A stretch of 59,322 nucleotides of DNA from Bifidobacterium rousetti (GTDB lineage: Bacteria; Actinomycetota; Actinomycetes; Actinomycetales; Bifidobacteriaceae). Shown here one piece after another: positions 49,800 to 57,963 of the stretch. The notes under the pieces were generated by a model, which had not been told where the DNA came from, ran no database searches, and saw only the letters and a program-made list of their open reading frames with translations. Both the position numbers and the translations under genes were made by a program. The stretch's first letter is position 1; each line of letters begins with the position of its first letter. The DNA is taken from assembly GCF_008698235.1 (NCBI RefSeq), contig NZ_PEBH01000013.1, positions 1 to 59,322 on the forward strand, in the 5' to 3' direction.

Positions 49800-50186
49800 T
49801 TATGCGTCGCGAGTCTCGTTCTCGGTCATGCGGTCGTTCATGTAGTCGCGCAGCACGGCTGCGTGGTTGATGTCGGGATCCTTGGCCGCGTACAGGAGCG
49901 TGACCTTCCCATGCGTCAGGATGATGCGTCGCAGCTCGTCCACCGTCTCCTCGTTGGCGTCCAGTTCGGCGCGATAGCGGTTCGCGAAATCCGTGAACCG
50001 CGCCGGATCGTGACCGAACCACTTGCGCAGGTCGGTCGAGGGCGCGATGTCTTTCATCCACAGATCGAGTGTGGCCCGTTCCTTCGTCATGCCGCGCGGC
50101 CACAGGCGGTCCACGAGGATCCGGTATCCGTCCTGCGCGTCCGGTCCGTCGTAGATGCGTTTGATGTCGATGCTGTTGATGCTCAC
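49800..50186 (-). CDS. DUF488 family protein
   Basis: 128-residue YeaO-like protein. IKRIYDGPDAQDGYRILVDRLWPRGM, then WMKDIAPSTDLRKWFGHDPARF and VTLLYAAKDPDINHAAVL are hallmark segments. Function unknown; a nucleotide- or stress-related role has been suggested for the family. It starts at GTG 50186. It lies 31 nt downstream of a DUF4192-like gene on the same strand, perhaps co-transcribed. Confidence 0.88.
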   Translation of the reverse strand: MSINSIDIKRIYDGPDAQDGYRILVDRLWPRGMTKERATLDLWMKDIAPSTDLRKWFGHDPARFTDFANRYRAELDANEETVDELRRIILTHGKVTLLYAAKDPDINHAAVLRDYMNDRMTENETRDA

Positions 50187-50217
50187 GTCCTCATGATCGT
50201 TCCGCGGTCTCGGCTTG

Positions 50218-50724
50218 TCAACGATATGTCATGCGGGTCATGCCATCTTCGCGCTCGAGCAGGTCCAGCACGAGTTTCGCGAGGGGAGTGTGTTCGTCGA
50301 TCGCGAGCGCGGCATTGGCCTCGAGTCCGCAGGTACCCCTGTCGCCGCAGACCCACATGAGGTATGCGGCGACGGCGTGCAGATCCGCGTTGTTCCGTTC
50401 CCACGCCTCGCGTGAGATGCCTTCGGCGGCCGACATGATGCGCGTGCCGTCGTCACGCGAAGGGTGCCGCGGCCCTTCGGCGAGGACAAGGTTGATGACG
50501 TTCGCGGACCTGCGCGCGGCATCGGCCCGGTCCGGGCATGCGATGCCGCGGAACTCCTCGAGGGTGATCGACGGGTCGATGATGCGCACCAGAACGGCGT
50601 CGCGCATCCCCGAGCCGAGTTCGATGGCGTCGCAAAGCGCCGCGATGCTCGTATGCGCCCCGAACAGGCCGTAGACATGTTCGATCGTGCTGCCGATCGT
50701 GCTGTCGATCCCGCTGTCGTCCAT
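50218..50724 (-). CDS. DUF4192-like protein
   Basis: 168 residues, cytoplasmic, no membrane segment. The C-terminal half (DLHAVAAYLMWVCGDRGTCG, LEANAALAIDEHTPLAKLVL) resembles the end of the actinobacterial DUF4192 family, which is normally longer. ATG 50724 was chosen because CCGGAG lies 6 nt upstream; an ATG at 50739 is less likely. Function unknown. Confidence 0.55.
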   Translation of the reverse strand: MDDSGIDSTIGSTIEHVYGLFGAHTSIAALCDAIELGSGMRDAVLVRIIDPSITLEEFRGIACPDRADAARRSANVINLVLAEGPRHPSRDDGTRIMSAAEGISREAWERNNADLHAVAAYLMWVCGDRGTCGLEANAALAIDEHTPLAKLVLDLLEREDGMTRMTYR

Positions 50725-50743
50725 ATGATGCTCCGGCATATGT

Positions 50744-51982
50744 TCACCCGATCAGGTGCCGGTAGAGTTCCGGGTCGATCGGCTTGGCGAGCCGCAGCGT
50801 GGACAGCGTCACCTTCACCGTGCCGTCACCGGATGCGTCCGGTTTGGTGGTGAGCTCCGGGTGCTCGACGGCGGCCACATGGCCGACATAGTAGTATTTG
50901 CTGCCCTTGAGCTTCCTGCCGTCCGGGGTCTCGGCTTCGGCCTTGCGCATGACGAACAGCGGCACGAAATGAGTCCTGTCCCATTTGGGACCGGCGTTCT
51001 CGCGCAGCCATCGGAACTCGGGGGATTGTGGGGTGCGCCCGTTCTTGCTGAAGTAGCGCATCTCCTGCGCGCTCAAGAACTCGTCCTCGTACTGGCTGGT
51101 GGCGTACTTCACGAAGATCGGCATCGTGCCGCTCTCCTTGTCGAGATAGTATCCGCCCACGTTCTGCGGCGTGTTCTCCCTCCTCCAGCCGCACAGGCGC
51201 ATCACGTCGTCGAGCGAGTACTTGCGCTCGTACAGGAACGCGTGGTCGAAGTCACGATGATGCTCGCGGGCGTCCCGGAACAGGTCCCGGCAGTTGGCCA
51301 GACCGACCCGCAGCGTGTCCTCGAGGAAGACACGGAACGTGCGGTTCGCGGCGAGCATGGACGCGAACCGGTCGCTGAGCCGATACTCCGTGGCGTCGTC
51401 GCTGTCGTGGCGCTCGCTCACGATCAGCGGCAGGTCGCCGAACCGCTTCCGGTTGCCCTCACGGAAGTACGAGTAGTCGAGCACGCTGATCGCGGAATCG
51501 AACTGCGACGCGGATGGATCGGCCTGCGGGAAGTCGTTCCGTATCGCGTCCATCAGCTCGTCCCGGCCCATCGTCGCGGGACCATGCCATTCCTTGTTGT
51601 CGCCATTCCCGTTGAGTCCGCGTTCGTTGCCGCACGCGAACCCGCACAGGCGCGACAGGATCACCAGCTCGTGCGGTCGCAATCCCGGCAGCAACAGTTC
51701 CGTCGCCATCTTCAGCACGGCGTTCCCGGTCTCGTCGACCGGTTCCAGCCGATCAAGATACGATTCGCCATGTTTTCCGCCGCGCCCGAGGCTCTGTTCA
51801 CGCGAGCGCACGAAATCGAGGTAGTTGCCGCGTTTCGACGCCAGTGTGGACGAACACGGCAATCGGAAGCGCCACAAGATAGCCGCGGCGACGGCGCAGA
51901 AGGGCGGCGTCATCGGCGGACGGCAACGCGAGGAAACGGGGTGCGCCGGACACGCCCGAGGTCTTCGGGGAACCGTCGTCAT
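50744..51982 (-). pseudogene. C-terminal remnant of a DUF3427 helicase/nuclease
   Basis: The frame encodes the DUF3427 domain (YSLDDVMRLCGWRRENTPQN, IFVKYATSQYEDEFLSAQEM, YYYVGHVAAVEHPE), normally the last third of large proteins with a PLD nuclease and a DEAD/SNF2 helicase domain. Recognisable sequence begins near residue 50 (about 51,835). No helicase motif, nuclease motif or ribosome-binding site precedes it. The first 49 residues are antisense-like sequence shared with the opposing end of the repressor gene. It therefore looks truncated where the mobile element begins. DUF3427 proteins have been discussed in anti-phage contexts. Confidence 0.7.
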
Positions 51983-52337
51983 CCTGGTCGGGCTTCTTCA
52001 GAAAACGTGGCTGAACCGAACCCGCCAACCCCATCGTATCGGGGGCAACATCATGTTGCCCCCGATAGGCCACCGGCGCGCTCGACGTGATAGACAAGGG
52101 GGTGACGAGTTGCGAGACGCTGATCGAATAGAAAGCCGCGGCATTGGCGATGTCCGACACGGTCCAATCGGTTCGCCTGTTGAGCTTGCGGCTCAAACCG
52201 CTTTGCGCGATTCCCAAGGATGACGCCAAGTCCTCTTGTTGGGTCATGTAGGCCGCCATGAGGATACGAATGTTCTTGGAGACGATGTCCTGCAACGCCA
52301 GGGCCGCCTCCGAGTTCGCTTCTGATGAAATCTTCAT
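51798..52337 (-). CDS. XRE-family repressor of the integrated element
   Basis: 179 residues starting at ATG 52337. An N-terminal helix-turn-helix (MTQQEDLASSLGIAQSGLSRKLNRRTDW) is followed by SDIANAAAFYSISVSQLV, as in phage and plasmid repressors. After about residue 85 the sequence is low in conserved features, with GQHDVAPDTMGLAGS. Its last 60 codons overlap the helicase remnant frame and may be partly non-native sequence picked up at the junction. It is divergent from another XRE gene with overlapping promoters, a CI/Cro-like arrangement. No ribosome-binding site; leaderless start. Confidence 0.72.
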   Translation of the reverse strand: MKISSEANSEAALALQDIVSKNIRILMAAYMTQQEDLASSLGIAQSGLSRKLNRRTDWTVSDIANAAAFYSISVSQLVTPLSITSSAPVAYRGQHDVAPDTMGLAGSVQPRFLKKPDQDDDGSPKTSGVSGAPRFLALPSADDAALLRRRRGYLVALPIAVFVHTGVETRQLPRFRALA

Positions 52338-52344
52338 ATCCATA

Positions 52345-52389
52345 ATTGTATACGACGATTTTGCTCTTTTCCACACGCAGTGCTATCTT
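52345..52389. promoter_or_regulatory. Overlapping divergent leaderless promoters
   Basis: Plus strand: TTGCTC (52361-52366), 17 nt, TATCTT (52384-52389), then 7 nt to ATG 52397. Minus strand: TGGAAA (52368-52373), 17 nt, TACAAT (52345-52350), then 7 nt to ATG 52337. Each -35 lies in the spacer of the other, so only one side can be used at a time. Confidence 0.75.
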
Positions 52390-52396
52390 TATGCGT

Positions 52397-52648
52397 ATGA
52401 CGCATAAGTACGAAATAAGTAAAACAATCGACAGTCTTCGAAGGGGAGCAGGGATGTCGCAAAGCCAGTTCGGACAGCTGCTTGGAGTGAGCCAGTCGAC
52501 TGCTTCCAGAAAGCTCTCCGGCGAGTTCCCCTTCAAGGCGGACGAAATACTTGTATGTTCACAGACCTTCCATGTGTCAATTGATTATCTCTATGGGTTG
52601 TGCGATCTATCCGCCGGCCGACTGCCAAAACAGGAGGTGATGGCATGA
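52397..52648 (+). CDS. Small XRE/Cro-like DNA-binding protein
   Basis: 83 residues. The helix-turn-helix MSQSQFGQLLGVSQSTASRKLSG is followed by FPFKADEILVCSQTFHVSID. It is the divergent partner of the repressor at 51798-52337, with 59 nt between start codons. It begins at ATG 52397, exactly 7 nt after a -10 box; ATG 52391 is excluded by the spacing. Its stop overlaps the next start (ATGA), opening the rightward early operon. Confidence 0.82.
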   Translation: MTHKYEISKTIDSLRRGAGMSQSQFGQLLGVSQSTASRKLSGEFPFKADEILVCSQTFHVSIDYLYGLCDLSAGRLPKQEVMA

Positions 52649-53037
52649 CCGGCGCGCAACTCTGGGTTTCCGCCGCAGTCACGGCACCGACTCCACAATC
52701 GGGCGAGCTGATCGGGCTGGTGATCGCCGACAAGTCGTCCAACCGCATGCTCGTGGATCATGCGGTGTTCAAGCCAGTCAAGACCGTATCTGATTTGGAT
52801 CCGGATCTGGCTCCGCTCATCTCATTGGAGGACGCCCAGCACAGGCTCCCGTTCTCCCCTTATTACAAGGGCAAGGTCGAGGAGATCCTCGCCGAAGCCG
52901 AAAGGCTTGATGGGCCTCATGTGGAACGGGACCTGCTGTTCCTTGAGGCGCAGGGCGTGCACGTGAACGACCATCTGAAACAGTCGATTGGCAAACATCG
53001 CGAGAACTCCCATCACGATGCCTGCCTGACCGCATAA
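52645..53037 (+). CDS. Element protein of unknown function
   Basis: 130 residues, no recognised domain. It has an N-terminal hydrophobic stretch with beta character (GAQLWVSAAVTAPT, GELIGLVIADKSS) and an acidic C-terminal half (AEAERLDGPHVERDLLFLEA). AGGAGG 7 nt upstream and the ATGA overlap with the Cro-like gene make translation very likely. It may be a small regulatory or modulator protein of the element. Confidence 0.65.
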   Translation: MTGAQLWVSAAVTAPTPQSGELIGLVIADKSSNRMLVDHAVFKPVKTVSDLDPDLAPLISLEDAQHRLPFSPYYKGKVEEILAEAERLDGPHVERDLLFLEAQGVHVNDHLKQSIGKHRENSHHDACLTA

Positions 53038-53173
53038 GCCATACCGCCGATCGGATCGGACTGCCATCCAACCGACCGAATCAACCAAATCAGGAATCGC
53101 CAGAAGGAAAGCAGACAGGAACAGGATCATGTCGAACAGTGTCATCGTATGGTCAAACGGATTACCCGATCCA

Positions 53174-53599
53174 CTAAAGAAGCATGCCCGCCGCATCGGC
53201 GCGATGCTTCAGAATGGCGCAGACGGCTTTCCTCTCGAACTCACCCGGCCGGAGGGGCATCGTGACCAGCTCCAGGAGATCGATGTCCAGATCTTTGAAT
53301 GGTCTGTCGAATACCGGCAGCATTTCGTCCTCCGACAGAAGACCGGTGAATGCAAGGTGTCTCCCGGTCTCAAGCGCATCGTCGCAACGATCGGCGGCGT
53401 GGATAGCACGATGTGCGTCGAACGCAAGGTATATCCGCTCGAGAGGAGAGGCGGCACTGGCTGCCATCAGGGACATCATCCGGCATTCAACCTGGTCGGG
53501 CACGTGGGATCCGGCAAGAAACACCCCATAGAGGACGTCGGAGGACTCCTGTCGGATCAGGGAATTGAAATCCCCAATGTTGCCTGTCGTATTGATCAT
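53174..53599 (-). CDS. Unknown protein, antisense to another open frame
   Basis: 141 residues from ATG 53599 (MINTTGNIGDFNSLIRQESS). It is slightly acidic with predicted alternating helices (DALETGRHLAFTGLLSEDEM, DLDIDLLELVTMPLRPGEFE). Composition looks protein-like. GGGGA lies about 6 nt before the start. The opposite strand is also open (53129-53680, MSNSVIVW start). That start is preceded by the same 20-bp leader as the next rightward gene, so which strand is translated is not settled. No family recognised. Confidence 0.5.
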   Translation of the reverse strand: MINTTGNIGDFNSLIRQESSDVLYGVFLAGSHVPDQVECRMMSLMAASAASPLERIYLAFDAHRAIHAADRCDDALETGRHLAFTGLLSEDEMLPVFDRPFKDLDIDLLELVTMPLRPGEFERKAVCAILKHRADAAGMLL

Positions 53600-53683
53600 C
53601 GTGTCCCCATTCCATCGGGCTTGCAAAGCGTTTACACCCCAACCACCCAAACGAGACGCGATACCGGTCCGGCGCCATGAAAA

Positions 53684-53718
53684 AGCCCTGCCGGGTCTGC
53701 CATTACCCGAACAGGGCT
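53684..53718. terminator. Hairpin before the double-HTH gene
   Basis: AGCCCTG (53684-53690) pairs with CAGGGCT (53712-53718), with an inner CCGGGT/ACCCG stem. It may end the antisense gene's leader or the rightward transcript. Confidence 0.5.
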
Positions 53719-53771
53719 GGTAGCCAAAACCAAATCAGGAATCGCCAAAAGATTGATGAAAGGAAATGACC

Positions 53772-55007
53772 ATGTCCATTGATAACACCACCACCGAAAA
53801 TATGAACGACGAATATCGTGCCTCGGACGGCGTGGATTACACTGACGGCGTTGAGGTCGTGGATGCCGACAGCATCGAGGACCCCACCAACTACGATGCG
53901 CCCGAGCCCACCGACATCACCATCATTCAACAGCCGAAGCCGGAACCGGAATCGGCGGATGAGAACGCCGTCGTGAAGTTCGCAGATGAAGCGCTCCCTG
54001 TGAACACGTTCGACGAGTCGAGGACCAGGTTCACGCGTGAAGAAGCGATTGAGCTCACGGATGAGATCAAGCGGGACTTCCTGAATGTCGCCGAAGCCCA
54101 GTACCAGCTCAGCACGAACATCGCGAAAGCGTATGAAGGCCGGGTTTGGATTGCGCTGGAATACCCAAAAGGTCGTGAGGGGTGGGTTGCCTATTGCAAG
54201 GACAACTTCACTGCCGAAGCGGTCAAGCTGAGCGCCAAGCAGCGTACGGATCTGATCCTGAACTTCGATCCCAATGCCCAGATCAGCAACAAGGCTTTGG
54301 CTGCGGCTCTCGGAGTCAGCGATATGACCGTAAGCCGAGCTCGAAACAAGATCGCGGGACCGGAAGGTAAGCCAAAAACGGTGAAGGGTACCGATGGCAG
54401 GATGTACGCCCCTTCCGAGCTCAAGGGCGAGGATCGTCGCCGGTTCAACGCGAAAATCCTTGAGATGGCCGAAAGCGGAATGAAGGAGAAGGACATCGCC
54501 GCTGCGACCGGCCTGAGTCAGTCCCGTGTTAACGAGGTCAAGCAGGAGGAACGCGAACGCCGGGCCAGCGCCGGCAACAGCGCGACGACCATCCATCCCG
54601 TTGACATCGAGGGCGAGGTCCTCGATTCCGATCAGCCGCTCTGGTCCGCCGAGGACGGGGTCGACCAGACGCGTGAGATGTGGATCAACGCGCGCATCGA
54701 CGCGTTCCGGGACGCCAGCGAGGCGGTCGACACCCTCAAGGACGACCTTGAGGACGATGACTGGAAGCTGGGCAGCCCCAGCGTCAGCGAGGTCATCGAC
54801 AAGGTGAACGGCGATCTCCTTGTGATGTTCGACGGGATCGGCATGATCCTCGCGCAACTGACCGCCGCCCCGGAAGGACAGCCCGATGACGAGGAGAACG
54901 ACGCCGGCACGAGGCTCGAGGAGCTGCTCGGAGGAGGCGAAAGGGCGAGGTCGATGTTCGGTTCCCTGACGGAACTGCAGCGGATCCTCGAACGGATCCT
55001 CGGCTGA
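53772..55007 (+). CDS. Double-HTH DNA-binding protein of the element (ParB/KorB-like?)
   Basis: 411 residues. The N-terminal 70 residues are acidic and Thr/Pro rich. A helical segment (EAQYQLSTNIAKAYEGRVW) follows, then two helix-turn-helix motifs (SNKALAAALGVSDMTVSRAR and EKDIAAATGLSQSRVNEVKQ) separated by about 45 residues. The C-terminus is helical and could dimerise. ParB- or KorB-type partition and repressor proteins have this layout, but no ParB box motif (GERR) is seen. ATG 53772 has AAAGGA 7 nt upstream. It heads the spd-like gene cluster. Confidence 0.6.
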   Translation: MSIDNTTTENMNDEYRASDGVDYTDGVEVVDADSIEDPTNYDAPEPTDITIIQQPKPEPESADENAVVKFADEALPVNTFDESRTRFTREEAIELTDEIKRDFLNVAEAQYQLSTNIAKAYEGRVWIALEYPKGREGWVAYCKDNFTAEAVKLSAKQRTDLILNFDPNAQISNKALAAALGVSDMTVSRARNKIAGPEGKPKTVKGTDGRMYAPSELKGEDRRRFNAKILEMAESGMKEKDIAAATGLSQSRVNEVKQEERERRASAGNSATTIHPVDIEGEVLDSDQPLWSAEDGVDQTREMWINARIDAFRDASEAVDTLKDDLEDDDWKLGSPSVSEVIDKVNGDLLVMFDGIGMILAQLTAAPEGQPDDEENDAGTRLEELLGGGERARSMFGSLTELQRILERILG

Positions 55008-55108
55008 CCTCCACCATCATCAACCACAAGAACAACCAACATACGGGAACAGACGACGACGGTCAGGAGAGACCGGCGTAGACGGACACGACAGGGGAAG
55101 GAACGGAC

Positions 55109-56362
55109 ATGACAGGGAACAACGGCGTCAAGCGCAGGGAAGGCCATGTGGTCATGTGGCCGGGAGTGTTGCTCGCGCTCGTGCTGGCCGGATTCGCGTT
55201 CTTCAGCAGTTTCGACGCGCTGAGGATCGTGTTCATGGCAAGCGGCATGAGCCAGGAGATCGCATGGATGGGCCCTTTGTGCGTCGACGGAATCGTGGGA
55301 CTGTGCACATGGGCGGTCTGGGGATTCAAGAAGTCGCACACCGGGTCCACCTGGTACCCGTGGGCGGGCTTCCTGCTCTTCGGGTGCCTGTCGGTCGTGG
55401 GCAACATGTTGCACGCTCGTGCGGTCACGGTCAACGGGACCACGCTTCCGGACTGGGCGCCGCCCATCATCATGTCCATTCCTCCTGTCGCGTTCATGTA
55501 CGCCACGCATCTGATCGTCATCGTCGCCTCCCGCCGGCTCGCCAACCAGAGCCGAGCCATCGAGGAGCGTGATATGGAGCCGACGGTGGAGCAACCTGAA
55601 CGGGAATCCGCTTTGGACGGGCTCTCCGACTTCGAGGACATCCCCGAACAGGATGAGACGCACCACAATCCGGCCCCCGCCCCTCTTATGACGCCGACAA
55701 GGCCGATGCCGACGCCGCCCGTCGAACCGGTCGTAGAGTCGTCCGCGCCGGTCATGCCGGTCACGCAATCGGTGCCGCCGGTCGACGACATCCTTGATCG
55801 CATCCCCGTGACCGTCGATTACCCCACGGATCGGCAGCGGACGGAGGACATGCCGTTCGACCGTGAACAGCAGACGACTCCGATGGCTGTCCCGCCGGTT
55901 CCCGTACCGCAGGAGCCGGTGAAGAGCGAACCGGCCGTCACGCCGGTCATTCCGACGGTTCCCGTTTCCACGCCCGAACCGGCCGTGCAACCTGAGCCGG
56001 TGAATGTGGAGACGGAACGCATCGTTCGACCGGTCGTCAAGGCTGCGGCGAAGACCGTGAGCACGGAGACGGAACCCGCCGAGACGGGCGATGAAACGTC
56101 TCAGGGCGAGGACGTCGAGGATTCCAAGATCATCGAGGACCGTTCGGCGGGACAGAAGGACGACGATGCGAAGAACAGCGGCGGGGTGAAGCCCGACGCT
56201 GACTGGTACGCGTGGGCGAAGGAGCTTGCCCGTCAGGGCAGGCGCCCCACCCAGGGCGGCGCATTGGAGGCCGGTCTCGCCCCCAATCTCAGCGCAGTGA
56301 AAAGGACCCTGAAGCGTCTGCGCAACGAGGATCCCGAACTCTTCGGAGCCAACAAAAGGTAA
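55109..56362 (+). CDS. DUF2637 (Spd-like) membrane protein with repeated C-terminal domain
   Basis: 417 residues. The first 150 residues carry four hydrophobic segments and the DUF2637 pattern (FAFFSSFDALRIVFMASGMS, GPLCVDGIVGLCTWAVWGF). This family occurs in actinobacterial plasmids and integrative conjugative elements beside transfer and spread genes. Residues about 190-330 are a Pro/Val/Glu-rich spacer, likely disordered. The last 55 residues (DADWYAWAKELARQGRRPTQ onward) form an HTH-like domain that occurs again, nearly identical, in the next gene. GAAGGAA precedes ATG 55109. Confidence 0.75.
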   Translation: MTGNNGVKRREGHVVMWPGVLLALVLAGFAFFSSFDALRIVFMASGMSQEIAWMGPLCVDGIVGLCTWAVWGFKKSHTGSTWYPWAGFLLFGCLSVVGNMLHARAVTVNGTTLPDWAPPIIMSIPPVAFMYATHLIVIVASRRLANQSRAIEERDMEPTVEQPERESALDGLSDFEDIPEQDETHHNPAPAPLMTPTRPMPTPPVEPVVESSAPVMPVTQSVPPVDDILDRIPVTVDYPTDRQRTEDMPFDREQQTTPMAVPPVPVPQEPVKSEPAVTPVIPTVPVSTPEPAVQPEPVNVETERIVRPVVKAAAKTVSTETEPAETGDETSQGEDVEDSKIIEDRSAGQKDDDAKNSGGVKPDADWYAWAKELARQGRRPTQGGALEAGLAPNLSAVKRTLKRLRNEDPELFGANKR

Positions 56363-56377
56363 TGAAAGGAGAACCCC

Positions 56378-56632
56378 ATGGAACATGGCGACATCCATAG
56401 TGAGGCGAAGGCTCTTGAACAGCATGGCCGACGGCCATCCGGTTCGAGGACGGCGCCGGACGCTGACTGGTACGCGTGGGCGAAGGAGCTTGCCCGTCAG
56501 GGTGGGCGCCCCACCCATGGCGGCGCATTGGAGGCCGATCTCGCCCCCAATCTCAGCGCGGCGAAAAGGACTCTCAGGAGGCTGCGCGAGCAGGATCCGG
56601 AGCTCTTCGGACATTTGAAAACGTGGCGTTGA
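56378..56632 (+). CDS. Small protein duplicating the DUF2637 C-terminal domain
   Basis: 84 residues. After a 27-residue unique start, the segment DADWYAWAKELARQGGRPTH to DPELFG is about 90% identical to the end of the upstream protein. The DNA of 56195-56310 and 56459-56574 differs at only a few bases, so the duplication is recent. AAAGGAG precedes ATG 56378. Function likely DNA binding or protein-protein contact; inferred from the short helical pattern only. Confidence 0.65.
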   Translation: MEHGDIHSEAKALEQHGRRPSGSRTAPDADWYAWAKELARQGGRPTHGGALEADLAPNLSAAKRTLRRLREQDPELFGHLKTWR

Positions 56633-56655
56633 GCTGGAAGTAGGAGACGATGGGG

Positions 56656-57540
56656 ATGGATCTGCGTGACAACAACCTGAACGACTACGACTGGAACGTC
56701 GAGCACTGGGATGAGATACCGGCCAAGAGCAAGAACGAGCGGCTGCCCAAGGGCGTGACCCAGGAGATGTTCTGGGATGCGATCCAGGACAACAGGAACC
56801 GTGTTCGTAACCTGCTGGGCGTGTACGACTCGTGGACAGACGACGTGATGTGCGAGCTTGCGGAGAAGGCGCTCAACGCCCTGCCACGGTGGGTCGGCTA
56901 CGAGCATCGGGGCAAGCTCGCCGCGTTTGTGAACTTCCTCGCGAAGTCGACCGTGAACGAATGGTTGGACAGGGACCGGCCCAAGCATCGTGGAGGCATG
57001 ACGTTCTCGCCGAAACGAGACAGCAAGAAAATCCCCATGCCCAACGATCCGGGGAACGCGGACGCGGTGCGTGAATGGCTGAGCGCCACCTCCAGGAAGG
57101 ATCAGGCCAACAGGTTCGACATCGGCGACGATATCAATTCCCAATACGGTCCCGATGGAAGGCTCAAAGCGGCGCCGACCGACAGGCTCGACTATGAGAC
57201 CTGGAAGACCGAGGACATGGGGGAGCGGGACGAGAAGCAAGCCGACCAATCCGATCTCACCCCCAAATACGACCGGGAGTTCAAGGCGCTCAGGGATGCG
57301 ATCCGCATCGAATACCGGACCCGTGACGCGTGGGAGGCGGTGTGGAAGTTAGCCCTCAAGGACAACCGGCCGGACTCGGACAGCGAGCTCATCCGGCAGG
57401 AGATCCGTAAATGGATCCTCGACTGCCACAAGAGCGGGGGGTCGATCCCGTCGATCGACAGCTTCCCGATCATCACGAGAACGGCCCGCAGGGCGGCGGA
57501 CCGGAGAAACAACGGGCGCCGACACGTCCCACGGCACTGA
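56656..57540 (+). CDS. Unknown element protein with sigma-70 region 2-like segment
   Basis: 294 residues from ATG 56656 (9 nt after AGGAG; ATG 56650 leaves only 3 nt). The stretch CELAEKALNALPRW, then KLAAFVNFLAKSTVNEWLDR followed by DRPKHRGG resembles sigma-70 region 2 (helices ending in an aromatic and basic DNA-melting surface). The C-terminal half (FKALRDAIRIEYRTRDAWEA) is helical but has no clear region 4. Sigma-like function is a guess; alternatively a plasmid-specific DNA-binding protein. Acidic and hydrophilic overall, no membrane segment. Confidence 0.55.
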   Translation: MDLRDNNLNDYDWNVEHWDEIPAKSKNERLPKGVTQEMFWDAIQDNRNRVRNLLGVYDSWTDDVMCELAEKALNALPRWVGYEHRGKLAAFVNFLAKSTVNEWLDRDRPKHRGGMTFSPKRDSKKIPMPNDPGNADAVREWLSATSRKDQANRFDIGDDINSQYGPDGRLKAAPTDRLDYETWKTEDMGERDEKQADQSDLTPKYDREFKALRDAIRIEYRTRDAWEAVWKLALKDNRPDSDSELIRQEIRKWILDCHKSGGSIPSIDSFPIITRTARRAADRRNNGRRHVPRH

Positions 57541-57585
57541 ACACGGAAAACATGAGGTATTTGAACATCACAGAAAGACCATGTC

Positions 57586-57963
57586 ATGAACGAACAACAG
57601 CCCACGGGCAGGTTCCTCATCCCGGGAACCGACCGGGTCGACCCAGAGGCGATCCACAGGTTCCTCATGCAGGAACCGACCCTGGCCGCATACATGAAGG
57701 CAAACACCATCGATGACAGGAAAGGACTCGTCGACAGCCTCACCAAGCTCGACAGGGTCCTCGAACTGCTCGTGGAGCTGTTCCGCAACGACCGCACCGG
57801 CAACCTCAGACGCAACATCGGGGCTGCTGACCACTACATGCGATGCCTGAACGTGCAGATCGCCGTGATCACCAACAGGGATCTCATCGTCACGCCGCTC
57901 GACATCAACAACCCCAAACGATTCGACGAGATCGTGTTCAGAAAAGCAGGGACACGACCATGA
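57586..57963 (+). CDS. Element protein of unknown function
   Basis: 125 residues starting MNEQQPTGRFLIPGTDRVDP. Mixed charged sequence with a Leu-rich helix (LTKLDRVLELLVELFRND). No recognised domain. The stop overlaps the next start by 4 nt. The ribosome-binding site before ATG 57586 is weak (AGAAAG, then a short gap). Confidence 0.6.
   Translation: MNEQQPTGRFLIPGTDRVDPEAIHRFLMQEPTLAAYMKANTIDDRKGLVDSLTKLDRVLELLVELFRNDRTGNLRRNIGAADHYMRCLNVQIAVITNRDLIVTPLDINNPKRFDEIVFRKAGTRP

Noticed and set aside
54632..56614. 660-codon open frame on the minus strand
   Set aside because: Opposite to the DUF2637 and double-HTH genes, with Arg/His-rich low-complexity translation; no start signal.
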